From: a virus
Direction: 5' to 3' (one strand)
IMG/VR virus record: IMGVR_UViG_3300021142_000081
Span: 1-39,373 of that record
Length of the DNA: 39,373 bases
Part shown: piece after piece, positions 8,018-16,658 of the stretch
Layout: every line of letters begins with the position of its first letter
How positions within the stretch are numbered: the stretch's first letter is position 1
Position numbers and translations under genes: made by a program
Notes under the pieces: generated by a model
Told to the model about the DNA's origin: nothing
Seen by the model: the letters and a program-made list of their open reading frames with translations, nothing else
The model's database searches: none

Positions 8018-8317
8018 TTAAGGATTAACAAATTCTCCTTCAACTGTAGAAGGAATTGTTCCCTGAATATCTGGAAATTTTGCTAATAGTTCTGAATACA
8101 GATATGCCCCTGAATTAAAACTGTTCCACCAAGTGTTATAATCTTTCCCTGAATAAGTTATTGATTTTGTGTCAATTATCTTTCCAGTTGAATCTTTTGC
8201 CTGATATTTTACAACAGATGTAAATGTCTTATTTAGAGGATTTATCGAAATAGTAAGACCTATAAAGCTCCATTTAGCATTTAATGTCTGTGCTGGTATA
8301 TTTATTGTACTTTCCAT
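8018..8317 (-). CDS. Hypothetical protein in the lysis cassette (99 aa)
   Basis: 99 residues, beta-rich N-terminal half (AKWSFIGLTISINP) and Trp/Tyr-rich C-terminal half (NTWWNSFNSGAYLYSELL). No membrane segment, no known motif. It lies 12 nt before the lysozyme start and directly after the spanin-like gene. Function unknown; it may be a virion protein rather than a lysis factor. Confidence 0.7.
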   Translation of the reverse strand: MESTINIPAQTLNAKWSFIGLTISINPLNKTFTSVVKYQAKDSTGKIIDTKSITYSGKDYNTWWNSFNSGAYLYSELLAKFPDIQGTIPSTVEGEFVNP

Positions 8318-8319
8318 AT

Positions 8320-9033
8320 TTATTTTATTACAAACGCTTTTAATAGTGCTATTACTATTGTTGCAGCAGTTGCTCCTGTTGCTGTTCCTATTAAAAATCC
8401 TTTAGTACCTTTATTTAGTTTCTGGTTTAAAACAATATTCTTAACATCTGTTGTTTTAAGATGGGAATTGCTGTGGGAAATTTTAACAACACTTTTAGTT
8501 TTAAACAGGTTTCCCTCTTCCCCTATTGTTACTACTGTGGAATCGGGAATAATTAAGTGATTGATTTCTATTCCATTTGATAGGACAGTTTCATCTATCT
8601 GATAGTCTTTGTTTATTATTTCTGCTCTCAAAGGCACTTGAATATATTCTGCTGAATCTTTTGTTATTACTTTTGCAGAATCTATGTAAGGAATCTTAAT
8701 ACTATCAAATTGTACAATAGTTTTATAAACTACTTGAGATTGCAAAGATTTCAGTCCTTCTATTTTCTCTATTTGTTTAACTATAGTATTATCCTTTTCA
8801 GCCAACAGTTGATTTTGTTCAACAATTGTTGAGCTATCTTCGGCTCTTTTTTCTATAAATGGCTGAAATTTAGAATATTCTGAAGTAAGTAGCTTATCCT
8901 GAAGTTTAAAATTCTCATTTTTATATTCACAGGATTTTGCCCCAAATAATATCAAAAGAAATATTAGAATAATAATTACAGAATATAGAAAATATTCTTT
9001 AAGTTTTGGGAATGTCTGACTGAGATTGATCAT
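8320..9033 (-). CDS. Membrane-anchored coiled-coil protein, spanin-like
   Basis: 237 residues. One hydrophobic helix near residues 17-33 (YSVIIILIFLLILFGA), then a long coiled coil (about 35-100), a beta-rich middle and a second hydrophobic segment at about 213-235 (GFLIGTATGATAATIVIALL). The long periplasmic coiled coil between membrane segments suggests an envelope-spanning lysis protein. It overlaps the preceding membrane-protein gene by 35 nt. A Cys at residue 35 follows the first helix, but the sequence before it does not match a lipobox well. Role inferred from topology and context. Confidence 0.65.
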   Translation of the reverse strand: MINLSQTFPKLKEYFLYSVIIILIFLLILFGAKSCEYKNENFKLQDKLLTSEYSKFQPFIEKRAEDSSTIVEQNQLLAEKDNTIVKQIEKIEGLKSLQSQVVYKTIVQFDSIKIPYIDSAKVITKDSAEYIQVPLRAEIINKDYQIDETVLSNGIEINHLIIPDSTVVTIGEEGNLFKTKSVVKISHSNSHLKTTDVKNIVLNQKLNKGTKGFLIGTATGATAATIVIALLKAFVIK

Positions 9034-9286
9034 TTGTGTTGGTTTTATCTAATTGTTTATCTTTAAAATTAAGTAAAGTATTGTAACCTGCATAACCTAG
9101 CCATCCTCCTATAACTATCATAAAGGAAGTGGCATCCATTGTTTTCATATTTTTGCCGAGATATACAATAGTATTACCTAACATAACTGAAAATACAATA
9201 AATCTCTCTATCTTTTTAGAAGATAGAACAGAAGGTTGTTCTGAAAATGTTAGATATAATTGATATCCAATTTCTTTTAAAGTCAT
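8999..9286 (-). CDS. Holin-like small membrane protein (95 aa)
   Basis: 95 residues with two hydrophobic segments (about 29-44, FIVFSVMLGNTIVYLG, and about 54-70, SFMIVIGGWLGYAGYN) and a hydrophilic Lys/Asp/Gln-rich tail. Two-helix topology and place between another membrane protein and the spanin-like gene fit a holin. Start ATG overlaps the upstream TGA (ATGA). Confidence 0.65.
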   Translation of the reverse strand: MTLKEIGYQLYLTFSEQPSVLSSKKIERFIVFSVMLGNTIVYLGKNMKTMDATSFMIVIGGWLGYAGYNTLLNFKDKQLDKTNTNDQSQSDIPKT

Positions 9287-9555
9287 TTTTTAAACTTTTT
9301 CTCATACTTGGCTTTACCCCACTCATACACATCTTTAGCCAATAAACCTCCTATACCCCCTATAATACCTATAGAGAATGCAATAAAAACCCTAGCAACT
9401 GACTGTAGAAAGAAATCTGCCATTGATGTAAAAACTACTCCTGCTGTTAAAAAATGTCCACTCCAGAATGAAATCTGAGTGTCCTTGTCTGATATATCTA
9501 TGTTAAATAGATGGCTAAATAAATGTCTGAATTTTTCAAATAGTGTGGTGTGCAT
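9283..9555 (-). CDS. Small membrane protein, second holin candidate (90 aa)
   Basis: 90 residues from the ATG at 9555; an upstream in-frame ATG at 9597 would overlap the preceding fibre gene by 38 nt, so the later start, 5 nt after that stop, is preferred. Two hydrophobic stretches (FLTAGVVFTSMADFFL and VFIAFSIGIIGGIGGLLA) and a basic tail (KAKYEKKFKK). Coupled by ATGA to the next membrane-protein gene. The two may act as a holin/antiholin pair; not testable from sequence. Confidence 0.65.
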   Translation of the reverse strand: MHTTLFEKFRHLFSHLFNIDISDKDTQISFWSGHFLTAGVVFTSMADFFLQSVARVFIAFSIGIIGGIGGLLAKDVYEWGKAKYEKKFKK

Positions 9556-9559
9556 ATTA

Positions 9560-10855
9560 TTACGGTGTTGAGGTAATGATAGCCCAAACAGAGCCATTCC
9601 AAAATTTCATCTTAGTTAATGTTGTATCAAAATAAAATTGACCTAAATAAGGAGATGTAGGTTCAGAAGCTGTAACTCCATTTACAACTGGAGCAGCCGA
9701 ACTAAATAGACCTGTGCCATCTTCTGTTAATACAAATCCAGAACCTGTTGCCATACCAGGGGCATAAAAAGAACTGTGAGTAGTTCCTATAGCAAATTGA
9801 TCATCTTGATTATCTGTGGCTCCTGTTCCTATACAAACAGAATTATTGTAACTAGAAACAGCATTTTTACCAATAGCTATATTATTAGTAATTCTTGTTC
9901 CTGTTGTAGTAGCATTAGATCCTATTGCTATACTATTGTCATTACTGGCAGAAGATTGATAACCAGCACTTATACCATTTAATCCCGCAACATTTGCTCT
10001 AAAACCCAAAGCTACTTGATAAGTAGCACTTTCGCTTCCAGAGGGTGTTGTAAAAGTAGTTTGATTACCTATTCCTATATTATGAACACTAGGCTGAGAA
10101 GAAATACCAGCTCCAATTAAAATATTAGGGTTGGTACTACCTTCATCAAAGTGCAACATCTGAACATTATTGGATTTAATATTAAATCCCACCCCATCTG
10201 TAGTGCCAAGAAAATTAACACTAGGGTCTGTACCAGAATTTCCTTGTAATCCCCATCCTATATAAGAAACAGGAGCTGATTGTAAAATACCACTAACATC
10301 TGTATATAAGAAATTTACAGGAGTGATTGTTCCAGAATCATCTCTGGAGTTTGGATAATTACCAAATTGAACAGTGTTAAAGTCATTAGAATAGGTAGTG
10401 CCATTTATACTTATAATACTACCAGAAGACATAAAATTACCTGTTCCTGCAAAGAGTCCAGATTGCATGGCTCCATCACTATAAATAAAAGTATAAGCCT
10501 GATTTGCATCAATTAGTCCTGAAGTACTTCCTACTTTATTATAATTTATAGGAATACCAAAGAATGTATTATTTATAGAGTTTTCAGCAGCAATTCCCTG
10601 AGAAAGATTGGTGAATAATAAATTATTATTGGCTATATCTACAACTCTGTTTCCTGTAAGAGAACCATCTGCATTATAAATATTAACTCCTGTACCTCCT
10701 GCAACCCAATTTCCCTGTCTGTTAAGAAAAGAGCTTGGATCTCCATCTGAAGAAATACCCAAACATCCATTAATTAAAGAACAAAAATCAGTCCTTAAAC
10801 AACAAATATTGTTCTCAAGTCTAAGTATCTTTTGTAAAATTATTCCTGATTCCAT
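9560..10855 (-). CDS. Fibre protein with YadA-head-like repeats
   Basis: 431 residues. N-terminal heptad-like segment with paired Cys (LENNICCLRTDFCSL), then a Gly/Asn/Ser-rich shaft. Around residues 290-360 are repeats of the A-I-G type (NSIAIGSNA, NIAIGKNAVS, NSVCIGTGA, DQFAIGT), as in trimeric YadA-type heads. The C-terminal end (YLGQFYFDTTLTKMKFWNG) resembles the ends of many tail fibres. A block YPNSRDDSGTITPVNFLYTD is shared with the upstream gene. Likely a trimeric receptor-binding or appendage fibre. Its ATG overlaps the upstream TAA by one base. Confidence 0.8.
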   Translation of the reverse strand: MESGIILQKILRLENNICCLRTDFCSLINGCLGISSDGDPSSFLNRQGNWVAGGTGVNIYNADGSLTGNRVVDIANNNLLFTNLSQGIAAENSINNTFFGIPINYNKVGSTSGLIDANQAYTFIYSDGAMQSGLFAGTGNFMSSGSIISINGTTYSNDFNTVQFGNYPNSRDDSGTITPVNFLYTDVSGILQSAPVSYIGWGLQGNSGTDPSVNFLGTTDGVGFNIKSNNVQMLHFDEGSTNPNILIGAGISSQPSVHNIGIGNQTTFTTPSGSESATYQVALGFRANVAGLNGISAGYQSSASNDNSIAIGSNATTTGTRITNNIAIGKNAVSSYNNSVCIGTGATDNQDDQFAIGTTHSSFYAPGMATGSGFVLTEDGTGLFSSAAPVVNGVTASEPTSPYLGQFYFDTTLTKMKFWNGSVWAIITSTP

Positions 10856-11613
10856 TATACTACTCTTGTGTAAGAACTTGTTGTTGTGTTATAATAACTC
10901 CAGCCAACTGGAAGACCTCCTGCTAAAGCTGCTGCATTATTTACATAAGATGGTAAAACAGCCAATAGTGTTTGAATATTTGTACTTAATAGTTTTCCAG
11001 TACCATCTGTATATAAAAAGTTGACTGGAACTACTGAACCAGAATCATCTCTTGTATTAGGATAGAAATCAGCTTTTACAGTTCCATCTCCATTTATAGC
11101 AAAAATTGGAACAAAGTTGGTTCCATCAAAAGCATTCCATCTTGTTTGAGGAGCAGATGTATTATTATTTCCATCAAATTCAAATCCAGTAGAATCAAAC
11201 TTTAATTGAATACCAGTATTAGGAACATTGGGGTCAGTGTAATTTATCTGGATTGAACCAAGCCCAGAAGTACCAAAACTATATCCTCCTGTTGCACCAG
11301 AAGGTAAAGCAAAATTAGAACTCCATACAATATTTGATGGAACTCCTGTATTTATACCGTCAGATATTAAAACACCTGTATTATCCTGATAGATAAGGCC
11401 ACTATACCTACCATCATCAAGAGGTTGATTAAATAATAAACTAAAGGGAGGACTACTTAAAGCATAACCTCCTGACAAACAATTTAGCACATTTGTACAT
11501 AAATTTTTATTTATGCAGCAAATTTCCTGACTCAGCCTATTTACAGTAATACCCAACCTTTTAAGATCCTGTACTTGTGTAAATCCTGCACCATTATCAA
11601 AACCAAGTCCCAT
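10855..11613 (-). CDS. Fibre/appendage protein, paralogue of the 9560-10855 product
   Basis: 252 residues. N-terminal helical segment with Cys pair (RLSQEICCINKNLCTNVLNC) like that of the next gene, then a Gly-rich beta shaft. The module YPNTRDDSGSVVPVNFLYTD near residue 190 matches the downstream protein, showing common descent. No enzyme motif. Probably forms or anchors a fibre together with its neighbour. A weak terminator lies upstream, so this pair may form a transcript of its own. Confidence 0.75.
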   Translation of the reverse strand: MGLGFDNGAGFTQVQDLKRLGITVNRLSQEICCINKNLCTNVLNCLSGGYALSSPPFSLLFNQPLDDGRYSGLIYQDNTGVLISDGINTGVPSNIVWSSNFALPSGATGGYSFGTSGLGSIQINYTDPNVPNTGIQLKFDSTGFEFDGNNNTSAPQTRWNAFDGTNFVPIFAINGDGTVKADFYPNTRDDSGSVVPVNFLYTDGTGKLLSTNIQTLLAVLPSYVNNAAALAGGLPVGWSYYNTTTSSYTRVV

Positions 11614-11633
11614 TTATATTAAATTAATTATTT

Positions 11634-11658
11634 TAAAAAACTCCCCATTTCAGAGGAG
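11634..11658 (-). terminator. Weak intrinsic terminator between fibre genes
   Basis: Minus strand TTCTCC pairs with GGGGAG across an 8-nt loop (two G-U pairs), followed by TTTTTT. It lies after the stop of the 11688-12761 gene. Confidence 0.45.
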
Positions 11659-11687
11659 AACCCTTGAGAAACCAACACCTCAGAGTT

Positions 11688-12761
11688 TTATGTTCTTTCT
11701 CCATTTATAGAAATAAAAACCTTGCCTCCTGCGGTTGTTTTTGAGGCAGATATTGTTATTGTTGAAGTACTTGTACCAGAACCTCCATAAGGATGATATG
11801 AATAATTTAGATTTAATGTAGGTATTTGAGTATTAATTACTGTACTTGCGGGTACAGTAATATCACTAATTGTAGTTCTTGTAACATCATCAGAAATGTG
11901 TATTAATCCATCATCAGTACCAGCAATTGCTTTTGTTACAGTAATCAGTATATTTACAATTTTAAATCCAAAAGGAAAATAAATAGAAGTAATTGCTTGC
12001 TCCCCTGATTCAAAACTCTTATCAAAAGAATATGTTTCCCATGTTCCTGTAGAACTTTGTATTTGAGAAAGAGTTATAGTACTAATGCTAGTTCCTGTGC
12101 CAATTGGTAAAATGTTAGCTCCTAAAGCTAAATCCTGCATATTGCCAGAAGAATCTGTAATCTTTAATGCAGAAGCTGTTCCTGTAGAAATTGCAGCATT
12201 AGCTACTGTGTGAGCTGTCAATTTTGAACCTGAAATACCTGTAGCTAATTCTGTATCTGTTACAGATCCAGCTACTAATTTTTGATGTCCATTTATTGTA
12301 TTTGCAGCTATTTCATCATTTGTTAAACTAAGTGCCTGACTTACAGTATGTAAATTAAGAGAGTTGGCTGCAATATTTGATCCAGTAATAGCAGTTCCTA
12401 AATTAGTAGAGGATATAATATTAGATTGTGAAAAATCTAAATCTACAGTATTTGTCCAAGAAGTTCCATTAAAGAAACATGTTATGGTTAAATGTTTTGT
12501 TAATTGGAGCTGAGTGATAGAAGTGCCAAAAATATTAAAAGTGACAGAATTGGTGGTAATATCAAGATTACCAGAGTATTTAAATATAAAAGTAGTGTCT
12601 GCTTGAGGAGTTCCTGTGGGAAATATAGAATAATTGGAAGTAGCAGTAGCTGATCCAGTTATATAATACACCTCTGTAGGTGAGTTTACATCAAGAAGTC
12701 CTGCAAATTCGCCACCTGAACCATCTAATGTAATAACAACTGAGGGAATAATTCTAGGCAT
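11688..12761 (-). CDS. Fibre-type structural protein
   Basis: 357 residues from the ATG at 12761 (MPRIIPSVV), one nucleotide after the upstream stop; the frame is open further upstream to 12821 but that would overlap the previous gene by 59 nt. The middle is Ser/Thr/Ala-rich with short repeats (ITGSNIAANSL, ISGSKLTAHTV) typical of beta-structured phage fibre shafts. The C-terminal part is beta-rich. Likely a tail or head fibre component. No cysteine-rich anchor domain, unlike its upstream neighbours. Confidence 0.75.
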   Translation of the reverse strand: MPRIIPSVVITLDGSGGEFAGLLDVNSPTEVYYITGSATATSNYSIFPTGTPQADTTFIFKYSGNLDITTNSVTFNIFGTSITQLQLTKHLTITCFFNGTSWTNTVDLDFSQSNIISSTNLGTAITGSNIAANSLNLHTVSQALSLTNDEIAANTINGHQKLVAGSVTDTELATGISGSKLTAHTVANAAISTGTASALKITDSSGNMQDLALGANILPIGTGTSISTITLSQIQSSTGTWETYSFDKSFESGEQAITSIYFPFGFKIVNILITVTKAIAGTDDGLIHISDDVTRTTISDITVPASTVINTQIPTLNLNYSYHPYGGSGTSTSTITISASKTTAGGKVFISINGERT

Positions 12762-12762
12762 A

Positions 12763-13812
12763 TTATATAAACTTTTTAACTTCTGTTGTAAAATCTGAAA
12801 AATGACAATAAATTGTCCCACTATTATTAACCATTGTTGCTACAATTTTAAGACCTGTTAAATCTATATTCGTAACAACTGCTCCGATACTTGTTGTAAC
12901 AGCAGAAACATTTGCGGCATTTCCCATTCTTACTGCTAAAGGACTTGTTTCTAAAGGAGTGGAAGATTTTGTATACACAGCACTAACTATTGCAGATGCC
13001 GCTGAAGGAGAAGTTACATCCTGAAGATTAAACTTTATTTTTCCAGAAAGAGATGCTCCAGAGGAAATTGGGGTAATTTGAAATCCTGCAAGATATACAA
13101 GAGTATTAGTTGCAGAATTTATAAAAGAAATATCTAAAACATCATTAGAGCCTACTTCTGCATTAAATGAAAATTCAATAACATCTTTAGTGGCTATATT
13201 TGCAAGTGTTGAAAAATTTAACACTTGTTGGAAGACATTTACTGTAGCTCCTGGAGAAACAGATATTTGTGGAAAATCATTTTGAACTATTCCTCCTGAA
13301 CTGGAAGTCGGGGGAGTATAATTAATTCTCCATACTCCTGATCCTTGATTACTTATATTTAAATAAGAAGGTGTATTAGTTGTAATACTATTAATAGAAG
13401 CACTACAACAACTTTGCAAACCAGCAATGCTTGTTTGAATATCAGAAATAGTATTTGTAAATACAGGATCTAAAGATACAGTATAAGTAGTTGTTCTACC
13501 AGAAGTAGTTGTTGCTACATCTATTTGATCTGTAGTTCCAGCAACATTATATATTGTTTGAACTCCAGAATTGCCTATTGTACAAAGTTTTGCATCAATA
13601 AGTCCAATTATTGTGTCATAATTGGTTCCTTTAGCTATACCCAAACAAGATGTAGTTGCTGAATTATAAAAAACGCAATTTCCTTCTGTCTGATTTAAGC
13701 AGCCACAATAGTTAGTGTTTGGAGTACATGAACTGCTACAGGAAGGTTGATAGCATCTGTTGCAAAAACCCCCATCAAACCAATAATTACATCCGTTACA
13801 GTATGAACTCAT
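12763..13812 (-). CDS. Cys-rich fibre/adaptor protein, family A
   Basis: 349 residues. The first 45 residues are strongly Cys-rich (CNGCNYWFDGGFCNRCYQP and more) and could bind zinc or form disulfides. Residues about 48-75 carry the family block CVFYN...CLGIAKG...IIGLID, also found in the next two upstream proteins. The rest is a beta-rich, Ser/Thr-rich shaft. I read it as an appendage protein that docks to the virion through the shared N-terminal module. Confidence 0.75.
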   Translation of the reverse strand: MSSYCNGCNYWFDGGFCNRCYQPSCSSSCTPNTNYCGCLNQTEGNCVFYNSATTSCLGIAKGTNYDTIIGLIDAKLCTIGNSGVQTIYNVAGTTDQIDVATTTSGRTTTYTVSLDPVFTNTISDIQTSIAGLQSCCSASINSITTNTPSYLNISNQGSGVWRINYTPPTSSSGGIVQNDFPQISVSPGATVNVFQQVLNFSTLANIATKDVIEFSFNAEVGSNDVLDISFINSATNTLVYLAGFQITPISSGASLSGKIKFNLQDVTSPSAASAIVSAVYTKSSTPLETSPLAVRMGNAANVSAVTTSIGAVVTNIDLTGLKIVATMVNNSGTIYCHFSDFTTEVKKFI

Positions 13813-13824
13813 TTTTTATATTAA

Positions 13825-15051
13825 TTAAGAGCTAGTTTTTTCAAAAGAAATATTAATCACAAACTCTGTACCATTATTTTCCATACGGGCAATAAGGTTT
13901 AGAATATATAAAAGGAAATATGGTTTATGTCCTCCTGTAGGGTTAATGACATCTGTTCCACTTCTCATAGAAACACCCTTTACAAAAGCTGTATCATAAA
14001 CTATATTCTGACTAGTGGATACAGATGCTGTAGATGATACTAAACTAAAACAGTTAGAAGCACAGTTATGAGTAGCCCCCATAAGTCCATAAAACAGAGC
14101 ATTAACAGAATTAAATGCTACTAAACTTCCTCCGCTTTTAGAACCAAAAGCTACAAATACACTAACATCATACACTCCATCCATTTGCATTGTAAATGCC
14201 CCAGATGTTTGATCATAAACAGGATCAAGTCCAGATGGAAAAGAGTTATTTACAACATTAAAGTTTTTACGCTGTACTGTTCCTGTGGCAATAGTATTAT
14301 AAGCACCATCTAATCTAATTGGATCATTTGCTGAATCCGAACCTCCATCCCATTGAAATGTTTTAACAAGTCTTGTTATTTTTATCTTTGGGGAAGAAGT
14401 GCTTGCAGAGGCATTGAGTATTTGATCTTGAGCAGAGTTGCCATTTGTCATTATAACAGTGACATCTCCCTGAGTAAATTTACTGGCAAGAACATCACAT
14501 GTATCTTGAAAATTTGTTACATTATCCACAAGAACTTTTCCAGCACAAGGAGCTGTAAAATCTACAGCACCTGTACCTCCATCATAAGTTATTGATAATG
14601 AGCTATCTGAAGATTCAACCTTATTAATCAAATAATCACAACCATCTGTTCCATTAGCTGAAACTTTTGCAGAACAAGGAGGAGTTTGAACTCCTGAAGG
14701 TGTTAACACCAGCACCTGACATCCAGATACTGTTCTTGTAGATACAGAAAGTAAGGCAGGATTTCCAGATACAATTTTAGTATTTAAATATCCACAACAA
14801 GCATCGCTTGATGATACTTTTACTCCAAGACTATTTCCTATAAGTCCTAATACAGTAGTTAAGGATTGTCCTGTAATTGGAGTAGATATACATGGAATAT
14901 TCTGTCCATTATAATATACACAATCTGAAGAAAGTACATCTGTACAAGCTACATTTTGTGGACAATCTCCAACACATAGAGGAGTTGGTATCAAAGAATT
15001 ACTTTGATTTAGGATATTTCCATTACAATTTGTGCAAGGAGGGTTTGTCAT
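13825..15051 (-). CDS. Cys-rich fibre/adaptor protein, family A
   Basis: 408 residues. The N-terminus has CTNCNGN and further Cys, followed by the shared block DCVYYNGQNIPC and a short helix (SLTTVLGLIGNSL). Central repeats include two similar segments starting PCSAKV and PCAGKV. The C-terminal 150 residues are beta-rich, ending in VINISFEKTSS. It begins 1 nt after the upstream stop. Probably an appendage protein; receptor or docking role unknown. Confidence 0.75.
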   Translation of the reverse strand: MTNPPCTNCNGNILNQSNSLIPTPLCVGDCPQNVACTDVLSSDCVYYNGQNIPCISTPITGQSLTTVLGLIGNSLGVKVSSSDACCGYLNTKIVSGNPALLSVSTRTVSGCQVLVLTPSGVQTPPCSAKVSANGTDGCDYLINKVESSDSSLSITYDGGTGAVDFTAPCAGKVLVDNVTNFQDTCDVLASKFTQGDVTVIMTNGNSAQDQILNASASTSSPKIKITRLVKTFQWDGGSDSANDPIRLDGAYNTIATGTVQRKNFNVVNNSFPSGLDPVYDQTSGAFTMQMDGVYDVSVFVAFGSKSGGSLVAFNSVNALFYGLMGATHNCASNCFSLVSSTASVSTSQNIVYDTAFVKGVSMRSGTDVINPTGGHKPYFLLYILNLIARMENNGTEFVINISFEKTSS

Positions 15052-15052
15052 A

Positions 15053-15706
15053 TTAGCAGGTTCCTAAATTAATTGGGAAAGAAGATGCAGCAGTAATATT
15101 ACTTTTTATACAAGAATTAGAATTTTCTAAACTCTGAATAGCTGTAGCAAAAGTTGAATTGGTATTGGTTTGAGTAGTAATAAACTGATTTATAGTACCT
15201 ATTTGCTGGTTTAACGAATTAATACTTGAAGTAAGAGTGCTTATTTGCTGATTAAATCCAGATATTTGTGTATTTAAATCACAAAGACAGTTTATAATAT
15301 TTTGAAGAGCAACAGAAAGCTTTACAGTTCCTGTAGTTACACAAGAATTAGCAGAACAGCATCTGTAATCAACAGTTACTAGAGGATCAATAGTATTCAC
15401 CTGATTTTGCAAAGCATCTAAAGAACTTTGTTGGGCACAGGCATCTTCTAACAAAAGAGCAAATAAATTTTTAATAGAAGGTTCTGTTGTACCCCAAAGA
15501 GTCTGAAGACATTGAGGGATTGTCACAGAAGACATATCTGTCTCCCCTATTAATGTACATAGTGCTGTAGCTATTTTATTTTCAATAGCTGTTAAACTAT
15601 CATTTGTACAAATCCCTAAACAAGGAATAGGTAAACCTGTCCAAGTAACACAATCTGTACTAACTAAAGGCTGACAACGATTATATATATATGAAGCAGA
15701 TTGCAT
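15053..15706 (-). CDS. Cys-rich coiled-coil adaptor protein, family A
   Basis: 217 residues. The shared block DCVTWTGLPIPCLGIC stands at residues 18-33 followed by a helix (SLTAIENKIATAL). The C-terminal half is a clear coiled coil (NTQISGFNQQISTLTSSINS, then NQQIGTINQF). Three family A genes lie side by side. This one lacks a long shaft and could form the stalk or a trimerising linker. Its start follows the upstream stop without a gap. Confidence 0.75.
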   Translation of the reverse strand: MQSASYIYNRCQPLVSTDCVTWTGLPIPCLGICTNDSLTAIENKIATALCTLIGETDMSSVTIPQCLQTLWGTTEPSIKNLFALLLEDACAQQSSLDALQNQVNTIDPLVTVDYRCCSANSCVTTGTVKLSVALQNIINCLCDLNTQISGFNQQISTLTSSINSLNQQIGTINQFITTQTNTNSTFATAIQSLENSNSCIKSNITAASSFPINLGTC

Positions 15707-15964
15707 TTATAGTTGATTAAGTTTATTTTGTATTTCTACAGTAATATCTGCAATTTTTATATTATTATAACAGCAATTGCAATGCTTTATTTCATCTAAT
15801 ATCTTCCAATAATCTCCAAGATATCTATAATTCTCATAGTATATAGTTAATCCAAGATTAAATCTTTGATTTGCTATATCTTTATTACCAAATTCAGCTA
15901 ATGCTTTTGAAATTCTTAATTGTAAATTAGTAATATATTCATCATTATATAAAGTATCTTCCAT
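15707..15964 (-). CDS. Small helical structural-module protein (85 aa)
   Basis: 85 residues, mostly helical, with a CNCC cluster at about residues 63-66 (HCNCCYNN). No recognised family. It starts 2 nt after the preceding stop and stops directly before the next start, so it is tightly coupled to the fibre genes. Possibly a small connector or chaperone. Confidence 0.65.
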   Translation of the reverse strand: MEDTLYNDEYITNLQLRISKALAEFGNKDIANQRFNLGLTIYYENYRYLGDYWKILDEIKHCNCCYNNIKIADITVEIQNKLNQL

Positions 15965-15966
15965 TT

Positions 15967-16539
15967 TTAGGGAATTCTGTTATATCCTTTATCAAAACAC
16001 TCTTCACAAAATAAAAGCTTATCAAGTAGTTTTCTACTAGCCTCATAAAGTTTTTGAGCTTCTTTATAATTATCTATACTTGTGTTTGCTTTTATAGAAT
16101 CCATATAAAGCCTAACTCTATTAAGAACTTTAAGTTTTTCAGGATTGTAGCAATTTTCACACTCAACTACATTCAATTTTAAAAGAGCCTGATGATATTG
16201 GCATTCTAAAAGATTTGTTCTAAACCAAGTATCTTCAAACCAAAATTGTTCATAAGGACATATACTTATTTTTGCTGTATATATGCCATCTGGTAAATCA
16301 GCCAAATCTTCATTCCTAGCTACATTTGTAATACCTAATGTATTACTATTCAGAATTATTGGGCCATTTTTAGCATAGTTTAATTCTATAGCTCTTCCAG
16401 GATTAAATGGAGTAACTACCTGAAGAACAGCTCCATCAAACCCCTGTGCAGGGGAATAATAAGAAGTGTCCAAAAGCCCAAAAGTTTTTACACTATGAGT
16501 TTCAAATATTGTAAAAGATAGTTTAGTGCTGGTTATCAT
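15967..16539 (-). CDS. Structural-module protein of unknown function (190 aa)
   Basis: 190 residues. The N-terminal 130 residues are beta-rich, the C-terminal 60 helical. Two CxxC pairs flank the helical part (CENC near 125, CEEC near 178), forming a possible zinc site. Its start overlaps the TGA of the zinc-ribbon peptide gene (ATGA). Probably a virion component tied to the fibre complex; family not recognised. Confidence 0.7.
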   Translation of the reverse strand: MITSTKLSFTIFETHSVKTFGLLDTSYYSPAQGFDGAVLQVVTPFNPGRAIELNYAKNGPIILNSNTLGITNVARNEDLADLPDGIYTAKISICPYEQFWFEDTWFRTNLLECQYHQALLKLNVVECENCYNPEKLKVLNRVRLYMDSIKANTSIDNYKEAQKLYEASRKLLDKLLFCEECFDKGYNRIP

Positions 16540-16658
16540 TTAAAAATTCTAAATCTTTTTAATCCTTTTGAAGTACATGTTGAACAAAGTCCATTACTTA
16601 GTTGACAAGCAGGTACTATTCTACCACAGTTTCTACATTTCGTTCCTTGACAGCTCAT
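16536..16658 (-). CDS. Zinc-ribbon micro-protein (40 aa)
   Basis: A 40-codon frame missed by length cut-offs. It has CxxC at residues 8-11 and 25-28 (KCRNCG and LCSTC), i.e. a treble-clef or zinc-ribbon knuckle pair, then a basic tail (KGLKRFRIFK). The ATG overlaps the GIY-YIG stop by 4 nt, and its TGA overlaps the next ATG by 4 nt. AAACCAACATAT precedes its ATG, matching leaders of other genes here. The double coupling and leader make it a real gene. Function unknown. Confidence 0.75.
   Translation of the reverse strand: MSCQGTKCRNCGRIVPACQLSNGLCSTCTSKGLKRFRIFK

Noticed and set aside
9560-15706. Diversity-generating retroelement acting on the fibre genes
   Set aside because: No reverse transcriptase gene or template repeat was seen in the window.
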